DNA of 23,976 nucleotides from a virus. The translations under genes and the position numbers were made by a program. The notes beneath the pieces are model-generated. The model was given only the letters and a program-made list of their open reading frames with translations. It ran no database searches and was not told the origin of the DNA. Where the stretch lies: positions 1-23,976 of IMG/VR virus record IMGVR_UViG_3300023116_000355. One strand, written 5' to 3'. This document shows, one piece after another, positions 1-6,990 of the stretch (positions within the stretch are counted from its first letter, which is position 1; each line of letters begins with the position of its first letter).

Positions 1-1
1 T

Positions 2-214
2 AGAGTATTAAAAGATAGAGAACCTTTAACATCAAGGCAGATTTATCATGCTATTATTGATTTACCAGCAGTAGATGATAGAAGCCTAAAGAAAAGAAGA
101 ACAGTCCCAGAATATAATGTATTAGTAGGGATGCTATCTAATCCTAAATATGGATGCGTAAGAGCAAACGGTAAATATGTTTATCCTGCTCTTTGGAAAT
201 TAAAGGAGGAATAA
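2..214 (+). CDS. C-terminal end of an unidentified protein (partial)
   Basis: An open frame runs in from the left edge of the window and gives about 70 residues before a TAA stop at 212-214. The fragment is basic and looks like a small winged-helix unit: a helix-turn-helix-like stretch (LTSRQIYHAI), a loop with KKRR, a second helix (YNVLVGMLSN) and a beta hairpin (YGCVRANGKYVYPALWKL). The fold is my reading of the sequence pattern, not a recognised family. It ends 2 bases before the start of the clamp-loader gene, and its last codons contain that gene's Shine-Dalgarno sequence, so the two are probably co-transcribed. The N-terminus lies outside the window and no function can be assigned. Confidence 0.6.
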   Translation, partial: RVLKDREPLTSRQIYHAIIDLPAVDDRSLKKRRTVPEYNVLVGMLSNPKYGCVRANGKYVYPALWKLKEE

Positions 215-216
215 AA

Positions 217-1125
217 ATGCTATGGACAGAAAAATATAGACCAAAAAATTTGAATGAAGTAATTGGACAAGAACACTTTGTATCTGATGCAAGAGGTTGG
301 GTTGAAGAAAATAATATGCCTAATATTCTATTATACGGAAATCCTGGAAATGGTAAAACAGGAGCAGGATTAGTGATTGGAAGAGAAATCTTAGGTGAAT
401 CATTTCAAGATAATTTCATTGAAGTAAATGCGTCAGATGATAGGCGATTAGAAAATGTGCGAACTACAATTAAAAATATCGCACAAAGCGGCACAATCGG
501 TGATGCACCATTTAGAATCGTATTATTAGACGAAATGGATGGTATGACTACCGATGCCCAAAATGCACTAAAGCGTATCATGGAAAGATATGCAAGCAAT
601 ATTCGTTTTATTATTACCTGTAATGATAGAAATAAAATTATCTTCGCATTACAAAGTCGGTGTGCAAATTATCATTTTAAACCGCTTTCTAATGAGGCTG
701 TCCTTGAAGTATTAACTTCAATCCTCAAGGCTGAAGAAATAACCCGATTCTCCCAAGATGAATTGGACTCCTTTATATATGCGATGAATGGTGATATGCG
801 GAGGGCGATTACGGAACTACAAGCGGCAAAGGCAAGCAATTCCACCCTCAAATCGCAAATTGATGCAGGATTAAACGAATACAAAAAATTGTTAATGAAA
901 ATTGTAAATAAAAATACTTTAGCATTAAGCAGTATGCACGACTTCTTACACAACGGATTCACTATCCGTGAAGTCTGTATTGGCTTACATGATGCAGTAA
1001 TTGATTCTGAATTAGAGAGTAATTTGAAATTCAAAATCCTTAGAACTATTGGAGAAAGCGAATGGCGTTCAACCACTATGACTCCAAAAGTGTTAGCCTC
1101 TTGGTTAATTAGCCAACTATCATAG
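217..1125 (+). CDS. rfcS: Replication factor C small subunit (clamp loader AAA+ ATPase)
   Basis: This AAA+ ATPase should open the PCNA-type ring and load it on primed DNA. The first residues, LWTEKYRPKNLNEVIGQ, are the classic RFC box at the N-terminus. Walker A is GNPGNGKT (residues 41-48), Walker B is VLLDEMD (about 102-108), sensor 1 is FIITCN (131-136), and the RFC signature SRC is at 147-149. At 302 residues it is close to archaeal RfcS (about 320). I chose the ATG at 217 over the one at 193 because AAAGGAGGA lies directly upstream of 217 and the protein then begins at the conserved motif. No large subunit is visible here, so the viral protein may act as a homo-oligomer or borrow a host subunit. 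That last point is inference; the family call is secure. Confidence 0.96.
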   Translation: MLWTEKYRPKNLNEVIGQEHFVSDARGWVEENNMPNILLYGNPGNGKTGAGLVIGREILGESFQDNFIEVNASDDRRLENVRTTIKNIAQSGTIGDAPFRIVLLDEMDGMTTDAQNALKRIMERYASNIRFIITCNDRNKIIFALQSRCANYHFKPLSNEAVLEVLTSILKAEEITRFSQDELDSFIYAMNGDMRRAITELQAAKASNSTLKSQIDAGLNEYKKLLMKIVNKNTLALSSMHDFLHNGFTIREVCIGLHDAVIDSELESNLKFKILRTIGESEWRSTTMTPKVLASWLISQLS

Positions 1126-1165
1126 AATTGAACAAAAATAAAAACAAAAATGGAAGTGAAAAAAC

Positions 1166-2383
1166 ATGGAAGAAAACATGAAAGCAGAAATTGAAAAGAG
1201 CGCACAATACATTGGTATGAGCGTTGAAGAAGCGACGAACAAGTTTGAAGAGATTTGTTCCGAAAACAACATTGAAACCACTAACCCCATTTCAAGGGGT
1301 CTTTGGCGCAACTATGTTGCGAATGTGCGAAGAACGCAAGATAGCGGAGATTCATCCAAAGGTAATGATTCTTACTACAAAGCAGCATTTGGTTTCTTTG
1401 TTTCCCTTGATGCCCCTAGAGACATGATGGCTTGGAATCGCATGAAGGCAAAAGAAGAGTTTATGCGTGATGCTGATAATGCCCTTGAACAAGGTATTGT
1501 TGCTATTGCATCACAAAATGCACTTGGAAAGTGGGTTGTTTCCCGCTATCACAACGGAGAATACGGTGAAAAAACTGTTTCAACGCTTCCTTCTGGTGCA
1601 GAAGAAGCAGAAGATGGTCGTTTCTTTATTCCTTTGGATAATACCGCAACCTACATGAATGGTGGTAAAAACAACAATTACGGTAAGCCTCTTCCCGCAG
1701 AACAAATGCGAAGAAGCGGTGTTTTCTTCGGCTCTATCGGTCAAGGAGAAATGAAGCCTTACTACTTCTCTTACAAAAATGATGCAGGGGTTCAATTTGC
1801 ACCAAACACTTTTGAATGGGTGCATTTCCTTTGTATCGCTAACGACAACGGGACTGATATTTATGGGGCTAAAGATTTGACTTTGAACAGTCTTTCTCTT
1901 AACTCAGAAATGAATCCCGAAAACGAACTTTACCGTGATATGTCGTCTTTTGACTTTGAGGATTGTTTGCGTGAGAACTTCTCTTCTCATCTTGTTCCTC
2001 TTGTTGATATGGACAAAGCGCACATTGAGCGTCAAGCCCTTCCTTCTAAAGAGCGTTATGTGATTACTGACGGAACTGTTTGTAATATGAACATGACTCC
2101 TACAAAGAACGGAAACAGAATCATTAACCTAACTGACTTAAATGCAGAAATGGACTATGATTCTGAATCAACGGGTATTACTACCTGTTGGATTCCTGAA
2201 CATTTGACTCTTGATTTCGGTATTGGTTCTTCCGTTATCGTTATTGGGCGAACTAGTCAAAGAACGACTGATGAAGGAGTTGAGCCAGTTACTATCAATG
2301 TTGCTGGTCTTTACTGCGTTATTCGTCATGGTTCGGCAGTTGAGGTTTCAGTTCCAGTTGAAGAGGATTTTGACTGGTTTTGA
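1166..2383 (+). CDS. Probable OB-fold single-stranded DNA-binding protein
   Basis: A 405-residue protein with an N-terminal helical part, a Gly/Asn/aromatic-rich middle, and a C-terminal section (about 290-390) with the beta pattern of an OB fold (KERYVITDGTVCNMNMTP, then NRIINLTD, VIVIGRTSQRT and VTINVAGLYCVI). It ends in an acidic tail closed by aromatics, EEDFDWF. Acidic tails ending in an aromatic residue are typical of bacterial SSB and T7 gp2.5, where they bind partner proteins. The position between clamp loader and RecA-like ATPase/clamp suits an ssDNA-binding protein. Codon choice looks different from neighbours (more CTT and CGT, fewer TTA and AGA), as might be expected for a strongly expressed protein. 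Assignment rests on pattern and context; another OB-fold DNA-binding role is possible. Confidence 0.6.
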   Translation: MEENMKAEIEKSAQYIGMSVEEATNKFEEICSENNIETTNPISRGLWRNYVANVRRTQDSGDSSKGNDSYYKAAFGFFVSLDAPRDMMAWNRMKAKEEFMRDADNALEQGIVAIASQNALGKWVVSRYHNGEYGEKTVSTLPSGAEEAEDGRFFIPLDNTATYMNGGKNNNYGKPLPAEQMRRSGVFFGSIGQGEMKPYYFSYKNDAGVQFAPNTFEWVHFLCIANDNGTDIYGAKDLTLNSLSLNSEMNPENELYRDMSSFDFEDCLRENFSSHLVPLVDMDKAHIERQALPSKERYVITDGTVCNMNMTPTKNGNRIINLTDLNAEMDYDSESTGITTCWIPEHLTLDFGIGSSVIVIGRTSQRTTDEGVEPVTINVAGLYCVIRHGSAVEVSVPVEEDFDWF

Positions 2384-2426
2384 TTAAAACCACCTTTTGT
2401 GTAGTCGTTGGCGTTAATGACGGCCA

Positions 2427-2452
2427 TAGAGGTGCGAAGCCTCTAGTTTTTT
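2427..2452 (+). terminator. Hairpin plus T6 tract after the ssDNA-binding protein gene
   Basis: TAGAGG (2427-2432) pairs with CCTCTA (2440-2445) across a 7-nt loop and is followed by TTTTTT. It lies 44 bases after the stop of the preceding gene and just before the next Shine-Dalgarno sequence. It could attenuate rather than fully stop transcription, which would let the preceding gene be made in excess of the downstream genes. Just upstream, GTCGTT and AATGAC around 2404-2421 can form a second weak stem with one G-U pair. Confidence 0.6.
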
Positions 2453-2466
2453 AAAAAGGTGAAAAT

Positions 2467-2763
2467 ATGCAAAAGATTACAATTAATGATTATAAATCAG
2501 CATTTATCTCTAATGGCTTTGTAGTTAAGGCTGGAAGTTGGATTATAAATTTAAGAGATGTTGAATTTATGACTTACAGATTAAACGACAAAGATGAAAC
2601 TTCATATTTAGTGGCGTTTCATATTGGTGATAAAGAAACAAAAATCATGGTAAATGATATTCAAGCGGTTAAGGAACTTTTCAAAAGTTGGACAAACGCT
2701 AAAGGAACTGAATTAGAATTTGAATACGAAGATATTAAAGGAGGAATGAGAGAATGGGATTAA
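2467..2763 (+). CDS. Hypothetical protein, 98 residues
   Basis: A small soluble protein that I do not recognise. It has alternating beta-strand patterns (GFVVKAGSWIINLRDVEFMTYRL, then SYLVAFHIGDKETKIMV) followed by a helix (DIQAVKELFKSW) and an acidic C-terminus. AAAAAGGTGAAA just upstream serves as the Shine-Dalgarno sequence. Its last codons carry the AAAGGAGGA ribosome site of the next gene and overlap that gene by 10 bases, so translation is probably coupled. It lies inside a replication operon, which suggests but does not prove an accessory replication role. Confidence 0.75.
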   Translation: MQKITINDYKSAFISNGFVVKAGSWIINLRDVEFMTYRLNDKDETSYLVAFHIGDKETKIMVNDIQAVKELFKSWTNAKGTELEFEYEDIKGGMREWD

Positions 2764-3575
2764 CCAGTAATAATAAAACAAACGCAGTTGATGAAGGAAT
2801 GACTAACAATGCAAGAGTTGTTGCCTTCAAAGAAAAGTTGAAGAAACAAACAGAAGGACGAATGGCTAGAAACAATCGTCTTATTTGTGGTATTTGGGGA
2901 GAGCCTAAGACTGTTAAAAGCGGTTTGGCTTTAGATTTTCCCGATAAACAGATTTATGTTCTTGACTGGGATGATGGTTGCGAACCTACTTGGAGACAAA
3001 ACCATGAAATGACTGATAGAATTACTCTTTGGAATCCCGAAGTGCGAAACAAAAATGGAGAATTGGATATTCAAAAGTCCGAAGCAAACTCAGAAGATTT
3101 TGTTTTGTTTGTGAAGTCAAAGATTGAAGAAGGCGAAGATGTTCTGTTTGTATTTGATGGAATTGATAAGTGGCTTGATTGTTGCACTTTAAATGTAACT
3201 GGTTCTTCAAAGATTGGAAAGCCTCAAAAGATGAAGTTTGAGTGGGGAAAGCGAAACGCACCATTCTATTCTCTTCTTATGATGTGCAAGAATCTTGATT
3301 GCGACCAAATTTACATTACTCATGCTAAAGCAGATTATGGAGCAACAGGAGAAGTTATTGGTTCTAAACCAAACTGGCATAATTGGGGTGATTATCTGTA
3401 TCAAATTATTTCAACAAGAAGAACACGCAAAAAGAATGATGTTGTGTATAAGGCTGAATTACTCAGCAGTAAAACCAACACCGAATTAGTGGGCAAAACT
3501 TGGGAAACTCTAACCGTTGGTGGTGGAAATGTTTCTTGGGAAGGAATGCCTGAATTGCGTGAGGGATTGATTTGA
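2754..3575 (+). CDS. RecA-fold P-loop ATPase (AAA_24/Sak4-like)
   Basis: A 273-residue single-domain ATPase resembling phage AAA_24 proteins such as the Sak4 single-strand annealing recombinases. After a charged 40-residue N-terminus comes the core: LICGIWGEPKTVKSGLALDFP (P-loop at about 49-56), then IYVLDWDDG, the strand-acid pattern often seen after the P-loop in this family, and DVLFVFDGID (Walker B, acid at 135). YITHAKADYG may be the sensor region. The P-loop reads GEPKTVKS: the glycine that normally precedes the lysine is valine. The ATG at 2754 sits 8 bases after AAAGGAGGA. Its neighbours are the probable ssDNA-binding protein and the clamp, so a role in strand annealing or recombination-linked replication is likely (inference). 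Confidence 0.75.
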   Translation: MGLTSNNKTNAVDEGMTNNARVVAFKEKLKKQTEGRMARNNRLICGIWGEPKTVKSGLALDFPDKQIYVLDWDDGCEPTWRQNHEMTDRITLWNPEVRNKNGELDIQKSEANSEDFVLFVKSKIEEGEDVLFVFDGIDKWLDCCTLNVTGSSKIGKPQKMKFEWGKRNAPFYSLLMMCKNLDCDQIYITHAKADYGATGEVIGSKPNWHNWGDYLYQIISTRRTRKKNDVVYKAELLSSKTNTELVGKTWETLTVGGGNVSWEGMPELREGLI

Positions 3576-4339
3576 AATTTACAATTGATAGCGATACCCT
3601 AAAGAAAGCATTAGAAAGCGTTCAAGTAAAAGGCAAAGGAACAACAAATAGTGGGTTTGGCTCAACCAATTTCGGCACTTATGCTTATTTGGTAGCCGAT
3701 ACTGCTTCTCTTGAAGTCTGGAATGGAAATGCTACTTTTTGTGTTAAAATTAGTATTGATGCCGAGGTTGAAGAACAAGGCAGGGTTTGTTTAAATAGTG
3801 AAACTGTTATTCCCTATCTAAAAAACTTTAGTGGTGAGAATGTTATTTTTTCTGTGAATGATTTTATTCTTATCAGTTGCGGAACTAAGAAAGCCTCAAT
3901 TCCTTTAGTAGTAAATCATCCAAATGCTGATGCTATTTCAAGAATGCAAAACATGATGAATCCTATTTCATATGAAATTCAGCCGCAGACATTTTTTAAT
4001 TTTGGTAAATCCAAGTTTGAAGGTGCATTTACTCTTACACAAAGACAATTACAGGATGCAATTAAAGCCTGTGAATTAGTCAAAAGTGGAGTGTATAAGT
4101 TTGATTTTAATAATGGGGTGTTGAATGTCTCAACACGCCAAAATGTTACAAACAAATACGAAGAAACAATAACTCCTGCTTTTCCTACGGGAGAACCTGC
4201 TACGGTGGAGTTTAGTTCTCCAATTTATGCTTTCTTTGAGAAAGACCAGATGTTGAATTTTTATCTAAAAGATGACTTTCCTCTTTTAGTAGTAGCGAAT
4301 GATAGAATACTGTTAAAAGCACCACATATTTCAGGGTGA
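3572..4339 (+). CDS. pcn: DNA sliding clamp (PCNA-like)
   Basis: A 255-residue protein, the usual length of a two-domain PCNA monomer, which would form a ring that holds the polymerase on DNA. The C-terminal part shows the PCNA end pattern: PATVEFSSPIYAFF, MLNFYLKDDFPLLVV, then ILLKAPHI, comparable to the 'YxxDYPxxx...LAPRI' end of PCNA. The N-terminal half (MKFTIDSDTLKKAL, VADTASLEVW, LISCGTKKASIPLV) looks more like domain 1 of the bacterial beta clamp than like PCNA. It starts with TTG at 3572, overlapping the upstream stop by 4 bases (TTGA), with GAGGGA upstream. It sits directly before the polymerase gene. Sliding clamp is well supported by context and length; the subfamily is less certain. 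Confidence 0.85.
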   Translation: MKFTIDSDTLKKALESVQVKGKGTTNSGFGSTNFGTYAYLVADTASLEVWNGNATFCVKISIDAEVEEQGRVCLNSETVIPYLKNFSGENVIFSVNDFILISCGTKKASIPLVVNHPNADAISRMQNMMNPISYEIQPQTFFNFGKSKFEGAFTLTQRQLQDAIKACELVKSGVYKFDFNNGVLNVSTRQNVTNKYEETITPAFPTGEPATVEFSSPIYAFFEKDQMLNFYLKDDFPLLVVANDRILLKAPHISG

Positions 4340-4345
4340 ATAATA

Positions 4346-6031
4346 ATGATAATTAGTAAAATGAATGATGGAATGAGAATATACAAATCTTGGAGAGAAA
4401 ACGGAGAGAAAAAACATGAAATTGTTCCCTTTAGACCTTACTTCTATGTTTTACAAGATGAACCTGAGCGACCTCACTATAAACCTACTAAATATCTTAC
4501 TAGGGATTTTGAGTATCAGCGTGGCGATTGGGTTAATCTTGCGGGACAGCCTTTGAAAAAAGTATTTGTTGAGTCAGCACAAGATATTAGGAATGCTAAA
4601 AATAAGTTTAGGGAAACCTATGAAGCAGATGTTCCTTTTCACTTTCGGTATTGTGTTGATGAGTTAGATGAAATGCCCGAATATAAACTGCGTAAGTGGT
4701 ATTGGGATATGGAATGGGCGCAAGGTGGAGAATATCACGACCAATTGACTACAATTGTTGTGTATGATAATTACGACGAAGAATATATTCAATGGGTGTG
4801 GTGGCCTAAAGATGATACTAAAAAAGATTTGGCTGATGTTATTTTAGAAGGAGATATTTGCCCACCTTCTAACTGTTCTGTGCGTTTTTTCTCATCAGAA
4901 AAAGAAATGATTGAGGATTTTATGAACACCATGATTGTAAAAGACCCTGATATGTTAATTGCTTGGTTCGGTCATTTTGCTGATTTACCAAAGTTATTTG
5001 AACGGGCTTCTGCGGTGGGTCTTGACCCACGCATTATTTCACCAACGGCAACAGTCAAGGGATTTAATTCCATGAAAGAAGGTTTTTCTACGAAATATTC
5101 GGAGAAAGGTTTTTCACCAATTGAACAACCCATTGGTGGGCGAATTACCCTGTCTTTGGACTTAGCATTTGAAAGACAATGGAATGATTCTCAAAGAGGA
5201 ACATTACCTTCTCTTTCTCTTGATTATATCGGTGAAACTGTTCTTGATAAGAAGAAGTTAGTGTCGGAAAAGTTTCCTGACCCTAACGATTTTTACCGAA
5301 GAGCATGGCTTGAAGATACGGAAACTTATCTTAAATATGCTTTAAGAGATGTTGAATTGATGGTTGAAATTGATGAGAAGAACTTTTGTAGTGAAGCAAT
5401 TGTTTCTCTTCAACGATTACTGAAAGCACCATTTGATGCTTGTTTCTATGCTTCTCATATGGGTTCTATTTACTTCATGCGAAATGCTGATTGGAAAGCA
5501 CCAACAGGTAGTAAAGTAGATAAAAGACAAGAATATGAAGGTGCTATGATTTACGACCCACTAAGCGAAGGAACAAATGGTTTGCACCTTAATGTAGCGG
5601 CTTTTGATTTTGCTGGTCTATATCCTTCAATGATGATTGCACGAAACATTTCTTGGGAGACAAAATCTGTTGAGCCAACTGAGTTTGGAGTTAATATTCT
5701 AACTCCAAGAGATTTCAGCGATGTTAAACATGAACAAATGCTATATTACAAAACAGACAAACTCGGCTTGTTGCCGAGAGCCGTTCTTGAGTTGAAGGAA
5801 CTCCGCAACGAATATAAACGACTGATGCGAGAGGCGAGAGAAACGGACAATGGCGAATATGCGAAGTGGTATAACAATCAAATGGCTGTTAAGAGATTAA
5901 TGGCTTCTTTCTATGGTATTGTTGCCTTTCAAGGATTTGGTTGGGCTGATGTTGATTTAGCCGCAAGTATCACGGCCAGCGCAAGAGAAGCAATTAGATT
6001 AGCCGCATTTGCAGCAAAGGAGATGGAGTAA
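4346..6031 (+). CDS. polB: Family B DNA polymerase, N-terminal fragment (exonuclease, motifs A and B)
   Basis: The first 561 residues of the replicative polymerase. Visible in order: the N-terminal domain; proofreading exonuclease Exo I WDME (D121, E123), Exo II WFGHFADLP (D213) and Exo III YALRD (Y331, D335); then polymerase motif A DFAGLYPSMM (catalytic D421) and motif B KRLMASFYG (K516 to G524). Motif B usually reads KxxxNSxYG, so alanine replaces the conserved asparagine. The protein stops at AAKEME, just where an intact polymerase would continue into motif C; that continues in the gene starting at 7186. The TAA stop overlaps the ATG of the HNH gene. A PolB normally spans both parts in one chain of roughly 800-900 residues; here 561 plus 297 residues. 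No intein splice motifs are seen at the break. Confidence 0.95.
   Translation: MIISKMNDGMRIYKSWRENGEKKHEIVPFRPYFYVLQDEPERPHYKPTKYLTRDFEYQRGDWVNLAGQPLKKVFVESAQDIRNAKNKFRETYEADVPFHFRYCVDELDEMPEYKLRKWYWDMEWAQGGEYHDQLTTIVVYDNYDEEYIQWVWWPKDDTKKDLADVILEGDICPPSNCSVRFFSSEKEMIEDFMNTMIVKDPDMLIAWFGHFADLPKLFERASAVGLDPRIISPTATVKGFNSMKEGFSTKYSEKGFSPIEQPIGGRITLSLDLAFERQWNDSQRGTLPSLSLDYIGETVLDKKKLVSEKFPDPNDFYRRAWLEDTETYLKYALRDVELMVEIDEKNFCSEAIVSLQRLLKAPFDACFYASHMGSIYFMRNADWKAPTGSKVDKRQEYEGAMIYDPLSEGTNGLHLNVAAFDFAGLYPSMMIARNISWETKSVEPTEFGVNILTPRDFSDVKHEQMLYYKTDKLGLLPRAVLELKELRNEYKRLMREARETDNGEYAKWYNNQMAVKRLMASFYGIVAFQGFGWADVDLAASITASAREAIRLAAFAAKEME
6016..6027 (+). repeat. Direct repeat copy 1, AAAGGAGATGGA
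   Basis: This 12-base sequence lies at the end of the polymerase N-fragment, 3 bases before the ATG of the HNH gene. The identical 12-mer occurs at 6605-6616 at the other end of the HNH gene, also 3 bases before an ATG, and a 9-base core (GGAGATGGA) recurs at 6699-6707, again 3 bases before an ATG. It contains the Shine-Dalgarno GGAG. Confidence 0.8.
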
Positions 6032-6633
6032 TGGGAAAAAGGTCATTACCAATTAGAAAAACTATTTATACTTATTGGGAAAATAGCCCACTTAAAATAG
6101 TCTTAAATAAACAAGCATTTGATAAAAATAATAATAAATGTATGGCTTGTGGTGTGGAGGCAAATATAGACCGAGCGCACATTGTTTCTAAATTTTATGG
6201 AGGTTCAAATGAGCCATCAAATATTCATTGTTTATGTCAAATTTGTCATAAGTTAAGTGAAAATTTACAAGGACATGATTATTGGTTATGGATTGCCCTA
6301 AAATCAAAATTATTTTCATACGGCACAGACATGACCTATGAATTAGACCATACTTCATCAAAGGATAAGAGTCTTAGACCATATTATATGGAATTTGAAT
6401 ATCCTGAAAAATTAAGGAAATACTCTAAAGAATATACTCAACTTTCTTTACTTGAGGGATGGGGAGGAAGAAGCACTATTTGTTATTTGTATTTAGCAGG
6501 TCTTATGCCGAATTCATATTTAGATATTAATTATCCTTTATTATCGGACATAGAAGAAATTCTAGAATATAATTCAGAGATACATTTTTATATACCTGAA
6601 ATAAAAAGGAGATGGAATTATGAAGGAATGTAA
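6031..6633 (+). CDS. HNH endonuclease (probable free-standing homing endonuclease)
   Basis: A 200-residue protein whose N-terminal third holds a zinc-bound HNH nuclease: CMAC (C37, C40), DRAHI (H50, the general-base position), GGSNEPSNIHCLCQICH (N64, second zinc pair C69/C72, H73). Such enzymes cut DNA at a specific site, and phage versions often lie inside or beside the gene whose intact copy they cut. The C-terminal part (from about residue 85) is unlike any domain I know and could give target recognition. The ATG overlaps the stop of the polymerase N-fragment, and the start is preceded by AAAGGAGATGGA. It sits in the gap of the split polymerase gene, so it probably spread into this locus and is associated with the break (inference). 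A simple restriction-type nuclease is the alternative. Confidence 0.9.
   Translation: MGKRSLPIRKTIYTYWENSPLKIVLNKQAFDKNNNKCMACGVEANIDRAHIVSKFYGGSNEPSNIHCLCQICHKLSENLQGHDYWLWIALKSKLFSYGTDMTYELDHTSSKDKSLRPYYMEFEYPEKLRKYSKEYTQLSLLEGWGGRSTICYLYLAGLMPNSYLDINYPLLSDIEEILEYNSEIHFYIPEIKRRWNYEGM
6605..6616 (+). repeat. Direct repeat copy 2, AAAGGAGATGGA
   Basis: Exact copy of the 12-mer at 6016-6027, here inside the end of the HNH gene and 3 bases before the ATG of the next mini-gene at 6620. A 9-base core is repeated once more at 6699-6707 before the gene at 6711. The repeats bracket the HNH gene. Confidence 0.8.
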
Positions 6634-6721
6634 AAGATGTAAAAGTAGAAAGGCCGTTCACCCAATACACGGATATTGCTGGAATTGTTATAGACAATGG
6701 AGATGGAAAAATGAAAACTAA
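6620..6721 (+). CDS. Mini zinc-ribbon protein, 33 residues
   Basis: A very small gene overlapping the end of the HNH gene, with the ribosome site GGAGATGGA 3 bases upstream of its ATG. The product has two CxxC knuckles: C4-K-R-C7 and C20-W-N-C23, separated by a basic loop, and ends in an Arg/Trp-rich tail. This is enough for one zinc ribbon and hardly anything else. Its last residues (WRWKNEN) and those of the HNH protein (RRWNYEGM) are encoded by related DNA because both carry the next gene's GGAGATGGA. Function unknown; nucleic-acid or protein binding is plausible. It overlaps the next gene by 11 bases. Confidence 0.7.
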   Translation: MKECKRCKSRKAVHPIHGYCWNCYRQWRWKNEN

Positions 6722-6881
6722 ATATGTAACGATTAAAGTATCATATGATACGGAAGAAACTTGGGATATTACTTTACAAGAAGTAAAGGAGTTATTTCAA
6801 ATGATGAATAACTTAAAGCGTCATGCTATCATTATAGAAATTGAACAAGGTGTTAATCGTGATGATGGACAGGACGAATGA
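6711..6881 (+). CDS. Hypothetical protein, 56 residues
   Basis: A small acidic protein beginning MKTKYVTIKVSYDTEETWDITLQEVKELF. The pattern is a beta strand, a loop, an amphipathic helix (LQEVKELFQMMNNL), and a second strand (HAIIIEIEQG), so a mini alpha/beta fold is likely. It begins 3 bases after GGAGATGGA and overlaps both its upstream and downstream neighbours. No family recognised. It is part of the small-gene cluster between the two polymerase fragments. Confidence 0.65.
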   Translation: MKTKYVTIKVSYDTEETWDITLQEVKELFQMMNNLKRHAIIIEIEQGVNRDDGQDE

Positions 6882-6990
6882 ATTATTGGAAGAGTTGCTA
6901 GCCATGATAAATAGAAGCAACAAGATTTTGATGATGGTTAATATAGTAAATATTGCGACTATCATTACACTACTGGTGGTGGTATTATGA
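6865..6990 (+). CDS. Single-span membrane peptide, 41 residues
   Basis: An open frame with ATG at 6862 or 6865 that overlaps the previous gene by 17 bases and the next by 4 (ATGA at 6987-6990). The N-terminal half is charged and helical (DRTNELLEELLAMINRSNK); residues 21-41 are an uninterrupted hydrophobic stretch (ILMMVNIVNIATIITLLVVV) that would span a membrane. The best ribosome site, AGGTG, is somewhat distant, so expression would depend on coupling to the gene before it. Overlap at both ends with its neighbours argues that it is real. Function unknown. Confidence 0.5.
   Translation: MDRTNELLEELLAMINRSNKILMMVNIVNIATIITLLVVVL

Noticed and set aside
193-216. Upstream ATG at 193 as start of the clamp loader
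   Set aside because: It would overlap the preceding gene and add a non-conserved MEIKGGIK segment encoded by the ribosome site itself; the ATG at 217 follows AAAGGAGGA and begins the conserved motif.
1126-1165. Archaeal promoter (BRE/TATA) before the ssDNA-binding protein gene
   Set aside because: The gap is A-rich but has no convincing TATA box or purine BRE at the right spacing, so I do not call a promoter.
672-1205. 177-residue open frame on the minus strand within the clamp-loader gene
   Set aside because: It lies opposite a clear RFC gene, is Ser/Leu/Phe-rich as expected for an antisense shadow of an AT-rich gene, and has no ribosome site.
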